Source of the DNA: Limonium bicolor
Taxonomy: Eukaryota > Streptophyta > Magnoliopsida > Caryophyllales > Plumbaginaceae
Assembly: GCA_023374045.1 (NCBI GenBank)
Contig: CM041778.1
Location: 369,246,831-369,310,830, forward strand
DNA length: 64,000 bases
Direction: 5' to 3'
In this document: one piece after another, positions 21,382 to 32,521 of the stretch
Layout of the letters: every line of letters begins with the position of its first letter
How positions within the stretch are numbered: position 1 is the stretch's first letter
Translations under genes and position numbers: made by a program
The notes under the pieces: generated by a model
What the model saw: the letters and a program-made list of their open reading frames with translations, nothing else
Database searches by the model: none
What the model was told of the DNA's origin: nothing

Positions 21382-22685
21382 GTATAAATCGGGAACAACT
21401 CATATTTGTATAAATAATTATATGGTTTGGAAATAATTTTAAAGGAAAGAATAAAACCAAATTATTAAATAAAGAGCTGATTGATTTAAATATGCTACAA
21501 TATACCTTGAGATTTAAAGGTATACTTGTAGAGAGAAATTACTTAAGTACTTTATAACATGTCATATACATCATTACATGAAATGATGAGATGAAATTAA
21601 TACGTTGAAGTGTGAGAGGTTTACTAACCTATTAACTCAACTTAGGAGACAGTTACAAGCATATACACTAATTAATAATCAAATGGGTCATACTAATTTA
21701 TTAAGTTACAATTCAGGATTTAATAAGACCCAAATTTGGTCAAAGATCAAAGTCCAAAGAGGCCCTAATCGGTGGCCATAATATAATAAGAGCCCAACTT
21801 CCTTATTTAACATTGAAATTACTAATTTGTTCCTCTATTAATGTGAAACCCTAACTAGCGACTGGGGACATACAAAATCGGTGCCTCTCTTTCATTTTTC
21901 TCTACTATTCACTTCTTTGTTTTCATTTGCAAACCCTACCTGAAAGGAACATGCTCACGGCCGCCTCCTTCATCTCTCTCTGATTTTCTTTCTCTATTTT
22001 TGCATCAGTTTACAACCATCTCCTCTACTCTCTTCTCTCTCGATTTTTCTTCTGTTTATTTTTTTTGTTCTTCTCTGAAGTATGGATCTGGAAGCTATTC
22101 TTCCTCAAGCAATCCCTACAGGGAACAAGGAACATACATCTTCATCCTCTTCTTGTGTTTTGAAATATAGAGTGGTGAGTTCCTGCTCCTGACGTTTTTA
22201 GGTTTCAGAATTCAGTTTGAATCAAACTTACTTCTCCTTTTCTCTCTTCTCTTGGCCGAAAATTGAAGGGAAAAGATGGTGGTGTTGCGCTTGGTTCGGA
22301 CCGAAACAGATAGAGTTTGGCCAAGTTCTGAAAATTTTAAGAAGAAACCAAGAGGAAATCCTAATTACTCGGGTAAGTCCAAGTTTGGGTAATTTTACTC
22401 ACTTGCAAGCTAGATTTTCGGTTTACTTTCCATATCTGATTCGAACCCTAACTCCTTCCTTTATTTCAAACAGGACCAAATAATTTGGAGCTTGAAAACC
22501 CGCTTCTCGGAAAGGTTAAAAATAACCTTAGTGTTTAGTAAATGTAATTTAAATGCCTATTTTCTGTTTTGGCAGAAAATCTAGAACTTTGGGTGTGGAA
22601 TATGATGTTTGGTGATTCCGAAAACTGGGTTAGTTTGGAAAAAAATTACGGTTTGATGAGTGGGCTGGGATTTTTGAAAATTAGG
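21382..22685 (+). mobile_element. Gypsy-like LTR sequence, left part (split by LINE copy 2)
   Basis: AT-rich, with a T/C-rich leader-like stretch at 21880-22080 similar in style to the one in the opposite-facing LTR near 32200-32470. A short open stretch from the ATG at 22082 (MDLEAILPQAIPTG) ends at a GTGAGT donor-like site; I do not recognise it. The sequence appears to resume after the LINE at 27434 and run to 30490. The left border was not found. Confidence 0.35.
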
Positions 22686-22702
22686 TTTCTTGTGGGTGTT
22701 TT
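22686..22702. repeat. Left TSD of LINE copy 2
   Basis: TTTCTTGTGGGTGTTTT, identical over 17 bp to 27417-27433. Confidence 0.9.
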
Positions 22703-22747
22703 TTTTTATATAAACTGAGGTCACCATATATTATAAAAGACGAACAA

Positions 22748-24513
22748 TCAGCTTGCGGATCCAGATGGACTAGCACCATCTAGACCAGCTAGCTCCAAAT
22801 CAACCTTACAAGCCATAGTTATATTGGGAGGAATAAGTTCGCCCACCCAAGACAGAGTATTTTCAAAAATATGATTGTCCATATTACACACCAGCCTAAT
22901 AGGGAAGTTCTCATACAAAGTAGACCCTACCCTTTCAATACTAGCAAACTTGAACATTAGCTCTCTCACTTTAGATATCTCCTCACAACTCGCATCCTCC
23001 CTTCGAACATCTTCCAAGTTGAGAACATCCTCGAAATGCTTTTCTATTGTGTCAAAGCAAATGCTGTGGCTACCCACCGAGATAGCAAGCTCCATAGCAA
23101 TTTGTTTTGCTTTGATATCAGCAACCTGCACTTTTAAAGTGCTAGAAATTCTCCGATTGAAGGCTACAATAGGTATACCACGATCATTACGAATGATTCC
23201 CGCTATGACCCGATCACCATACCGACTAGATCGCATACCTGTACAAATACTACAGAAACCACTGGGCGGAGGCATCCACACTCTTCGTGGAAAAATGGGG
23301 GAGAGGTATTCATAATCTGAATATAAGCTTCAATAAAAGAGGTGTTTACCTCAACTTCTTTCCACCATGCTAGCTCTGGGTTGTGCTTGACTTTGTTCCT
23401 CGAAGCATAGATGATCCAAAGTTTGTTAGCAATGAGGGAAAACTTCTTCGCATTCCAGAAATTGGTCTTTCGGAGAAACCAGTCTATCATGCCATCCACA
23501 TTTTTCGGAACAATATTAACATCAATTAACTCCTTCCATATCTCCCTCACTGCACAGCAATGAAAGAAGCAGTGAGCCAGATTATCATTATCCCCACAGA
23601 AAAAGCACTTAGAGTCACCTCCAATCCTCCTAGCCAGGTTGTCCTGGCACGGGATTATGTTACCCAAAAACTTCCAAAGATTAAGCTTCACTCTCGGGTA
23701 ACAGAGAGAGGTGATAATCTTCTTCTTAACTCTTCCAATGTAATGAGGCTGGCTGGACGAACTGTCAGCCCTAGCTTCCTCCACCAGAGAGTTGTATGCT
23801 GATTTGACTGAGAACTTATTATCTTTGGAAAAGCTCCAACTCTAGTTACAATTACTTGCCAACTCTTGGGACAAAGACATGGAAGCCTCTCCCCCAGAAG
23901 TATCCTGAGCACACGAGCCATTTCTGAGCAAATACAACACCGAGGAAATAGATTTCCATATAGGGCTACCTTTGCAGGAAGGAAGACAGTCTCTAATGGA
24001 ACCTTGGGGATAGTACAGTTGTTTCATGACTTGGGCCACCAGAGACCCCGGGACCGTGAGTAATCTCCAAAGTTGTTTAACCAAAAGGGCTTTGTTGATG
24101 TTCTCAACCTCTCTGAATCCTAGCCCGCCTTGATCCACAAAATCACCCATTTTGGACCATTTTATCCAATGGAGGGCCCTTTTATCAGTTTTTCCACTCC
24201 ACCAGAAGGAAGCAAAAGCGGAGTTGAGCTTCAAAATGATCCCCTTGGGGAGCGCAAACAGGGACATGGTGTAGTTGGGGATGGACTGGAGAACACTAGA
24301 AATCATGATGGATCTAGCTGCTTGAGCCATTGGTTTAGACCAACTAGAAATCCTTTTGCGGACAGACTCCACCAGATAGATAAAAAGATCATGTTTCCTC
24401 CTACCTATCTTAAGGGGGAGGCCCAGGTATTTAGAAAAGCAAGGGACCTCTTGGACATTTAGCATGGAGGAGAGGTTCCTTTTAAGGGTGGGGGATAATT
24501 TTTTGCTGAACAC
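22748..24513 (-). pseudogene. LINE copy 2 ORF2, 3' half
   Basis: Minus-strand pieces: 24513-23842 (RT tail; YLGLPLKIGRRKHDL, FASFWWSGK, DQGGLGFREVENINKALL), 23784-23203 (PRVKLNLWKFLGNIIPCQDNLA; CFFCGDNDNLAHCFFHCC zinc-binding part) and 23281-22748 (GDRVIAGIIRNDRG, ISVGSHSIC; RNase H-like end). The junctions carry frameshifts; stretches are near-identical in protein to copy 1. Confidence 0.85.
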
Positions 24514-24533
24514 TAATTCCGATTTGAGATGGT

Positions 24534-25543
24534 TTATTTTGTACCAGAAGCTTGAAGGAATTTGGTAAGGATTTGGTTGAGGTAGGATATATTCGTGGGG
24601 TTGGCTTTACCAAAGAGGAGGAGATCATCCGCAAAAGCCAAATGCGAAATAGAAGGGCAATTCGGAGAGAGCTTAATACCTTGGTATGCTCCACTAGTGT
24701 CAGACTTGTTGAGGAAGCTAGAGAAAGCTTCCTGCGCCAAAATGAATAGGAAGAGAGAGAGAGAGGGTCCCCCTGCCTAATACCTCTGGATTGCGTAAAA
24801 GGGTCACCTGGCTTGCCATTGATGAGGATCGAACATCTGACTGATCGCACACAATTCATGACTGGAACTAACCAATTGGAGGGAAACCCATCGAGAACAG
24901 GATATCTTGCAGAAAAGACCACTCCAATCTGTCATAGGCCTTGCTGAAATCCAGTTTGAGAGTGAAGAAACCATTCTTAACAGCTTGATTCTTCTCTAGA
25001 AAGTGTTGCAGCTCCCCAGCTAGCATGATATTATCAGTGATAAGCCTGCCCTTGATAAACCCAGACTGGTTGTGGGAGATAAGTGGGGGAGAAATACTGG
25101 ATCCTGTTAGCCAAGGTTTTAGAAGCAATCTTGTAAACGAAATTACAAAGGGCAATAGGTCTGAATTTATCGATGTCGGTGGCCCCCGCCATCTTAGGAA
25201 TGAGAGTGATGAAATACTCATTCAAAGATTCCGGGATCGGGAATCCTCTAAGAATAAGCAACACTGCTTCAATAATCTGATTCCCTATGATATGCCAAAA
25301 GGAGATATAGAATTTACCATTAAAGTCGTCTGGCCCCGGAGCTTTATTGGACCCAAGTTGTTTGACTGCTGAAATGATTTCTCCGCTGGCATAAGGCTTA
25401 CCATGCTCTGTGACATGTCTGGCACTAAGGCGGCCCTCCACTACCTCCGTGAAATCCCTGTCTGCCTGGGGAAAGGAAGAAGTGAACAAGTCTTGAAAGT
25501 ATTCCCTAGCAATAGCTTCAATCCTATGCCATGAGTAATGCAT
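24534..25543 (-). pseudogene. LINE copy 2 reverse transcriptase core
   Basis: Frames 25543-25034, 25221-24868 and 24740-24534 together hold NKAPGPDDF, IALCNFVYKIASKTLANR, SGFIKGRLITDNI, LKLDFSKAYDRLEW, GIRQGDPL and LAFADDLLLF. Frameshifts near 25080, 24890 and 24770 break the gene. The FADD catalytic box is preserved in one of the pieces. Confidence 0.85.
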
Positions 25544-25560
25544 CGTATGCCCTGCATCCT

Positions 25561-26657
25561 TTAGACCAAAGATCTCTCTTGATCTTTTTGAAGAGGTGGC
25601 CTAGCATGAAAATAGCCCGTATTCTTATCACCTTCTTTTATCCATTTATCTCTTGATCTTTGTGTCCACCAGATCTCTTCACGAAATGAGAGAAGCTCTA
25701 TTTCCAGGAGGAGTCTCCTCCTATTATTGATAGCTCCCGAAGAACTATCACTAATAGAAATATTACCCAATTCTCTCCTATATCCATTATTAAGGTGGAC
25801 CACCCTTTCCACTCACTTAGCTTCCTGGCACATATCCCCAATGAAGTAGTAATGCTAGGATAGTCGATACTCCAGACATCAGACACTATCTCAGCACACT
25901 TAGAATCCAGACACCATCCATTTTCGAATCTGAAAACTTTAGCCGGAATCTTGTGCTTACCAAAGAAACGAATAAGCAGGGGGCAATGATCAGATGCTTC
26001 ACGCGGAAGATGTTCCACTGAAATATTGGTGAAGACCTATAAACCCAGAGAAGAGCAGAAAACTCTGTCTAACCTACTATGGGAGTTATGAACCCCTTCC
26101 TGACAGTTGGTGTAGGTGGACCTTTCTCCAAAGAATCCGATGTCGTGAAGGTCACATTCTGCAATTACCTCTCTGAAGGGGGCCATATGCTCTTCTTGTC
26201 TAACCCTCCCCCCAATCTTCTCGGAGGCATGCAGAATCTGATTAAAGTCCCCGGCTATGACCCAAGGCAAGAAGACTTGTTTGCTGAGCACCCGAAGAAG
26301 TTTCCAAGACAAATGCTTGAGACTCCAATTAGACCACCCATAAAATCCGGTAAACACGAATTGAAGATCCCCCGGAAGAGTCACTCTAGCTGATATATGA
26401 TGCCGAGATTAGGAAATCATCGAACATCCTAAAGTTGTCTTCCACATCAAGCAAAGGCCACCACTCCTTCCTCTACTAGCAACCGCTAGCCCATAATACA
26501 AAGGGAGAGTAGCAAAGAATATATCCATATCTACCAAAGATTTGTGAGTTTCACTGAGGAAAATAATGTCCGGATTGAGTTTTAGGATCGGTCCCTTAAC
26601 CCAATACACAGCTTTGGATTTCCCCAGGCCCCTACAGTTTAGAGAGATACAACTCAT
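25561..26657 (-). pseudogene. LINE copy 2 AP-like endonuclease and linker
   Basis: Starts at the ATG at 26657 (SLNCRGLGKSKAVYW) and keeps DIIFLSETHKS, IAGDFNQI, SRLDRVFCSS and SDHCPLLIRFFG in successive minus-strand pieces (26657-26409, 26384-26037, 26018-25698, 25812-25561). An in-frame stop lies near 26410 and frameshifts near 26035 and 25800. It would nick the target DNA if intact. Confidence 0.85.
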
Positions 26658-27416
26658 CTTCCAGACAAAAACTTGACAATCGCCTAGACCAAGCCACACC
26701 GCAGAAATAGCAATCAGGCAACCAGGGAATCAAGGCCAAACAACCACCGGTTCCCACTAGACCAACAGATCCACGCGTCTCCCTAGTTCAACACACCGAC
26801 ACGAGCAATCACAGAAACCAAAACCAACTGGCTAACTCCACTTCCCTGCTCACCGACCCACACCGACTCCAAATCACCTCATCGCCACTGCGAAAAAAAT
26901 CAAACGAAGACCTGGACACCCTGAATCACCGGCACTAGGATACCGAATGCGCAAACTCCAACTTCACACTTGACACTGGCCTCGACACCGGGTGGACGAT
27001 AGGAGACTACCAAAACCGAGAAAAACTAGCGAAACAGGGAAGAAATAACACCAGGCTCCAAAGGACAGAACACGACCAAGAAGACCACAGCACCTAAACT
27101 GGGAAACTAGCCTCTTCAACCCTGCCGCCAGCAGGACCAAACAGACCGAGAAGGCAGATGAACTCAAAACTCCCAATCGACTACCTGGCAGACCTAGGAA
27201 ATCCGATGGAGAGAAGGGCACGTAGTCGAAGACGAGATGAAGGATAGGGGTTCCAATCAACCAGCTATGAAGATCGCTGAAGGTTGAGACCAAACTCACT
27301 GATAGGAATCAGAAGAGAAGAAGAGCGCGCCGGGAGTCGCCTCTGAAATCGCCACCAAAAGGAGAACGATAAACGTTGTACGGACGGTTTTCATCAACGA
27401 TCTGGTGGAGTGATCA
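26658..27416 (-). other. LINE copy 2 leader without ORF1
   Basis: 759 bases with no recognisable coding domain. By eye it does not align with the leader of copy 1, in contrast to the closely similar ORF2 parts. Confidence 0.55.
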
Positions 27417-27433
27417 TTTCTTGTGGGTGTTTT
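27417..27433. repeat. Right TSD of LINE copy 2
   Basis: Second copy of the 17-bp target duplication at 22686-22702. Confidence 0.9.
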
Positions 27434-30400
27434 GGTGTGGCTATTAGCAAGTTCGAAAAATTAGGGTTAATGGTGAATAATTTAAGAATATGAAAATTAG
27501 GATTTTGGTATGATTTTGGGTATTTATTGATTTCGAATCTAGGGTTCTAGAGGTGGTTTGAATTAGGTTAATTTCTGGAAAATTATTCAAGTTGAAATTG
27601 GGGTTATATTTGGGAAATTTACAAGTTGAAATTGAGGGCTGAATGTGAGTTAGTTGGAATTTGTGTTTTAATTTGAAAATTTGATTAATTTGGTAGCAGA
27701 TATCAAATCCGAAAGTTAGGTTTGGAAAAATGGGTTATTTGGGAATTGAGGGAAAATCGAAAATTTAGGCTAGAAGTGGGGTTAAGTTCAAAATTAGAAT
27801 TTCTGTAAAACTTGGAGGTAAAAACTGTAATTTGGTAAAGTTTGTGTCAATTTTGAAATTAGGAAAAATTGGTGGTTGTGGTAAACATTGGAATTTAGTT
27901 GTAATTGGGGGGTGTTTCTAGCAATCTCAAAACTAGTTAGATTAGGGTTAATTAGTTGTTAATTAAACTGAAAACTTGTATTTAAATCATTTAATGTGCA
28001 GTTAGTGTCTTACTTTTTTTAGCATTTTATAAATGTTTGACTAATGTATTAGTGCTGTATAGACTAATCTAACAAGATTAATCTCCCCATTATTTTATTA
28101 AGCCCAAACTTTAATTGGCCAAATCCTAAAAGAGTATATAGAGCCTAACCGACTGTGGACCATGGACCTAGAAAAGTTAGAACCAAAGAAAGGACCCAAA
28201 ACTTGATTACTCAAATCAGACCCAATCTATACCGGAGGCCCAAATCCATAGATGGTCCTATTGGACTCATTGACCAAAACTTGGACTACATTGACCGTTG
28301 ACCATTACCTAGCACCCTTGACCCTTAACCTTTGATCGGAAATATTAGACCTTTGACCTAGGGTTTTGACCCATATTCAATAATGGCTTAGCCCGACCTA
28401 GACAAAGAGATTTAATTGGGCCAAAAATTAGAAGAGTATATAGCAGACCCAAGTGATAGTAAATTGATTTGATAAGTGGATTTAACCAAGTGGTCCTATT
28501 AATAACATAATTGGATCTTGCATAAGAATGAATAGGAATTAAGTAATGAGATTAATTGGGTTAAATATAGGTCTAACTTAGGAAGAAAGGAAATTTGGTT
28601 AAAGTAGGAATTGAACTGGGCCAATTGGGCCTAATTTACATGTAAGTTTAGAAATAAGGAAATGAGGTTATGTAGATATAAGAACCATATGTCAAGGATA
28701 ATTTCTCAAGGAGAAGTTACAAATACCTAACGAGAGATTAATTGAGGTAGGTTTATGTGAATCCACAATATAGTTATGGATGTTAGTTAATGCTAATGTA
28801 ATTATTGGAACTAACCTAACCTAAGTAGAATATTCTTACAAGGATTTCGTTAAATATGACGGGTAATTATTTTACAAATTTAGTTAGGTGGAATTGGCAA
28901 GTAAAATTAATAAAACACATTGAAACAAAGGTTACAATAAATTAATAATCTCTCATTTCTAATCTAGGATTTGGAGAATGGGATGCACATGACTAGATTT
29001 TGATGATTGGATATACATAGCTAGAGTGGATGGTTAGATGCACATGGCTGGGACTTTATGTATTAAGCTGCAAATTCCACGTATGTTATCAGGACACCTG
29101 AATGCCCCGGTTTGCCTGGGTTTGTGTGATTGCTTGTATGAGTGATAAGAAGATATGTGTTAAATTATAATACGGTTATACTCGCATGTGTTGTGTTATA
29201 GTATGAAATACTATGTTATTATATGCCTTGCATATTCATGTGATTTACCTTAAAACAAGTAATACTGCAAATTATAGAGTATGAAGAAAACTTGTGAAAT
29301 AACGATCAAGGAAAGAAGATAAAGGTTGAATTGATATCCACTATATACCATACCTAAGGACAATTACTTAGGCAAAGATATGTGAGGCCGTATTTCAACG
29401 GCAAAGGTTAATGAATCAAGTATTCAAAAGATAAGTTACCTGAGCACAATTCTTAGGTAACCAAGTTGGTGACCATTAAATGGTGGGATTGGGTATCTTA
29501 TGTGAGAAATTCAGGTATGACTTGGTCGCGTGTTGTTTACACTAGTAGATGTTATAACATGCTCATCTACATGTTGGTAAGTCCATATAGTCCTAATGGG
29601 GCATTGGCCGGGTCACCCTGACTGGTGCGGGCCATGGCCCGTAGGTACCCCGCCTTATAATAAGATGTGTCATTTCAATCATGATGTCACATTAGAATTA
29701 TGGGATAATGAGTATGAGATATAAGCTACCATTACAGTATGCTTATGTATCCAATATATATCATGAGATATCGAAGTGAACTCGTAAGCATAAACTCTGC
29801 CATTTGTGATACAGGTGCCCAGAGGGCTATAAACACTAACATGAGCTCTATTTGGTTAAATGTTTACCTTCACATATTTATTTGTTCGAGCTTACCTATG
29901 TATGGTGTGAGCAATTTGTATATGTTTGTTATATTTGCGCTACCTGTGATTGGTATGCAATTTGAATTCATGATGTGATTGGTTACTGTTACTTGGTTTT
30001 AGTATTCAATATAATGCATGCCTTAGGTTGAAATTCTGAATGAAATAAATTGGATTGCATGCTAACTTTGACCAAGTAATCTAAGTGTAGACTGAAGGGG
30101 TGCTAGGGTTGCATAATAGCATACTCAGCGGTTGGGCTGACCCCTCCAATCAATATTTTTACAAGTGTGTAGATAAAGACACTCAGCCGGAGAGCGGGGT
30201 TGGGTAGGTTTGGTTGGTCATTTTGCGAGATATCCCTATTTGATTATGTAAGTATTTTGGGATACAAGCTACAGTTGTAATATAGAATCAGGCGTTGTAA
30301 ATGTCGTTGTAATTATATCTAATCATGCACAGCTTTTTGTGTACTTTATGGTAGCCTTGGTGTACATCAGGTGTGTAACGGCGGTGACATCCCATAGGAT

Positions 30401-30490
30401 TTATTTTCGCTGCTAACTAATATTAAGTTTAATAGTGTGAGTTATAGGGACCGTACTTGAATTAATGAATTAGAGACAAGGGATGTTACA
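27434..30490 (+). mobile_element. Gypsy-like LTR sequence, right part
   Basis: Non-coding and AT-rich. It has features of long plant gypsy LTRs: repeated TTGACC words (28270-28390), a CCGGGTCACCC...GGTACCCCGCC block (29610-29655), a GGTTGGGCTGACCCC block near 30130 and a final GGGATGTTACA ending in CA at 30490. The matching start (TGTAACATCCC) was not located to the left, so this is either a solo LTR with a damaged left end or a truncated element. Confidence 0.45.
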
Positions 30491-30513
30491 ACCAAGCTAC
30501 CCAAAGGTAGTTC

Positions 30514-32520
30514 TGTAACGACCCCAAAACCGGGCTAGTTCTAAGGCCGTTACACGCCGCACACTACTACCTAAGATACGCAAGGCTCAGACGCACATTA
30601 CTCAGAAACCAGAAAGATAGCCAATTGCTTTAGATAAACCAAACGTTTACAAAAGGTTTAAGTACCAAAGTAAATACAGGATAAGGTCAATGCCCGGATG
30701 CTACAGAGTACTGAGTAAACCACAGTCAAATGCAAGATCCGAAATAAAGATGTCCAAACCCCAAGTCAAATACATAAGATAAATCAAGTAAAATCAACTA
30801 AGCTCCAAGCTTAGAGTCCACCAGCATGAGATATATCTGCAATGTTAATTATTGTGGAAAGGGGTGAGCAACCACATGCTCAGTAGGCAGCAACCGTCAT
30901 CAATGAGATCGCTCAAAACAATTGGAAACAGTGAATAGAAACATAACCAGAGAGTTCATGTAATAAGATCCAAAACAGAAGGAGAGAAGAGAGACTCGTC
31001 AACAGATTGGAACTCGGTGGTTCCCAAATCAGAACATAGCTCAAAAGTTTCACAAAATAGAGTGGGATGCTAGCACCAAGCACGCACATATACAGAAGGG
31101 TCAGAGACCCATGGATCTATCAAATACCTCGACAACACTTAAATGACCCGAAGACCAAAGGGCCCGTCGACCCCCATAACAAAAACGGGAATGACCCTAC
31201 ACATACATAAATGACGTCTACGTAGCATGCCATGGGATAGCTCGATCCAGCCATTCACGGCTCAGAAGCAAAGTAACTAGGTCCCAAAATAGAGATTTAC
31301 AATTTCAAAGTTTATATGCGTGAAAAAACGCCCAAACACACAGATAAATAGCTTATACAGCTTTAGGGGATTACCCCGCAAATGGAAATCAAAACGGAGC
31401 TCAAACGAGCAATTTAAGTGAAAACAGTAGCCTGTCCGAACATGCGTCCGAACTTGCATGTTCGGACACAGGCCGAGACTTGAAATACGCAGAAATAGAG
31501 GTTTCCGAACATGCGTCCGAACATACATGTTCGGACACATGCCAAACTTCAAGAAAACGAAACCAGAGACTTGTCTGAACATGCGTCCGAACATGTATGT
31601 TTGGGCACATGCTGAACTGAAATCAAAGAAAGGTCACAAGGTGTGTCCGAACATATGTCCGGACATACAAGTTCAGACATTGTTCGAGACTTGTAGTCCA
31701 GAGCCGTCTCGCACTCTGTCCGAACATACATGTTCGGACATATGTTTGGACACATACAGAATTTCGAAAACAGAAAGCGCCCAAACGCACTGTCCGAACA
31801 TACATGTTCGACAGACGCTCGAACACACACAGAAAATCAGACGCAAAAACAGCAGAACATAGAGAAAATTTCCAAATCCGAGGCAATTTACACACACTCA
31901 AATCCCAAGCAGAAAACACACGAATCCATGGGTTTTTAGCCATCAAAATGTACATCAAAACAAGGCAAAACATTACTCGAAATCACAACAATTCCAGAAT
32001 TAGAACCCTTGCGATTCAATAATCCCCATGGGTGAACTTCCGCACCAAATCAGAATTACCACCTACCTCGAATCAGCGCATAGAAGACCCAAATCTGGGT
32101 AGAAGCAGCCACACACAGCCTGCGAATCAAACGCCACAAACAACCACTAAATCCAGCAATCACAAACCCAAAAATCAGAAAAACTGAGGATAACTCAACT
32201 ATACGAAACCTTGCTAAAATCCATAAATTGAACCTGAAATCGGAGAGGAGAAAGCACACAGTAGAGGAGGGAGCACAATCCGAAGCAAACTCGACACTAA
32301 CAGCAACACAATCCACAACAGGAGAAGAATCATACTAGAAGGAGAAGAGAGGAGAAAATTGTCGCTCTGAAGAACGTACTGGCGACTCAAAAACTGATTG
32401 GGGAAATGAGGAAGGAGTAGGGAGTTCCATAATAATTCCCTTACCTTATGAAGATATGTGATGCCCACCCCGCCCACCCTTTGGCACCCACATCGACATT
32501 CATTTTCGATCCTGGTTGAC
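30514..32520 (-). mobile_element. Gypsy-like LTR in opposite orientation
   Basis: The plus strand begins TGTAACGACCCC at 30514, i.e. the minus-strand LTR ends GGGGTCGTTACA, a common ending of plant gypsy LTRs. Moving away from that end on the minus strand there is a TACTGAGCATGTGGTTGCTC block (near 30870), the palindromic minisatellite at 31433-31830 and a T/C-rich leader-like stretch (about 32470-32210). No protein domains. The far end is set approximately, where Athila-type sequence begins at 32522. Confidence 0.45.
31433..31830. repeat. Six-unit palindromic minisatellite (TGTCCGAACAT...ATGTTCGGACA)
   Basis: Units start at 31433, 31502, 31572, 31644, 31717 and 31791, spaced 69, 70, 72, 73 and 74 bases. 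Each has a 35-40 base core built of TCCGAACAT and its inverse ATGTTCGGA, so each core can fold back on itself. The spacers between cores are unlike one another. Open frames on both strands here are repeat translations, not genes. Confidence 0.85.
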
Positions 32521-32521
32521 C

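Larger units (their letters stand above)
22703..27416 (-). mobile_element. Full-length L1-type LINE, copy 2
   Basis: A 4.7-kb minus-strand LINE of the same family as 14129-19167, with its own 17-bp TSD. Order on its strand: leader 27416-26658, endonuclease from the ATG at 26657, RT, zf-RVT, RNase H-like C-terminus, and a 3' end next to a short T run (plus strand) at 22703. Like copy 1 it has no ORF1. Its ORF2 is more fragmented (about seven frame pieces), so it is inactive. No MITE lies in its RT, which gives the empty site for the copy 1 insertion. Confidence 0.9.

Noticed and set aside
22082..22174. Short ATG-started exon-like stretch ending at a GTGAGT donor
   Set aside because: No recognisable product or following exon; probably leader of gypsy-like LTR DNA.
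31277..31973. Several open frames of 69-134 residues with repeated Cys-Pro-Asn motifs
   Set aside because: They arise from the TCCGAACAT palindromic repeat in all frames; no start context or domain.
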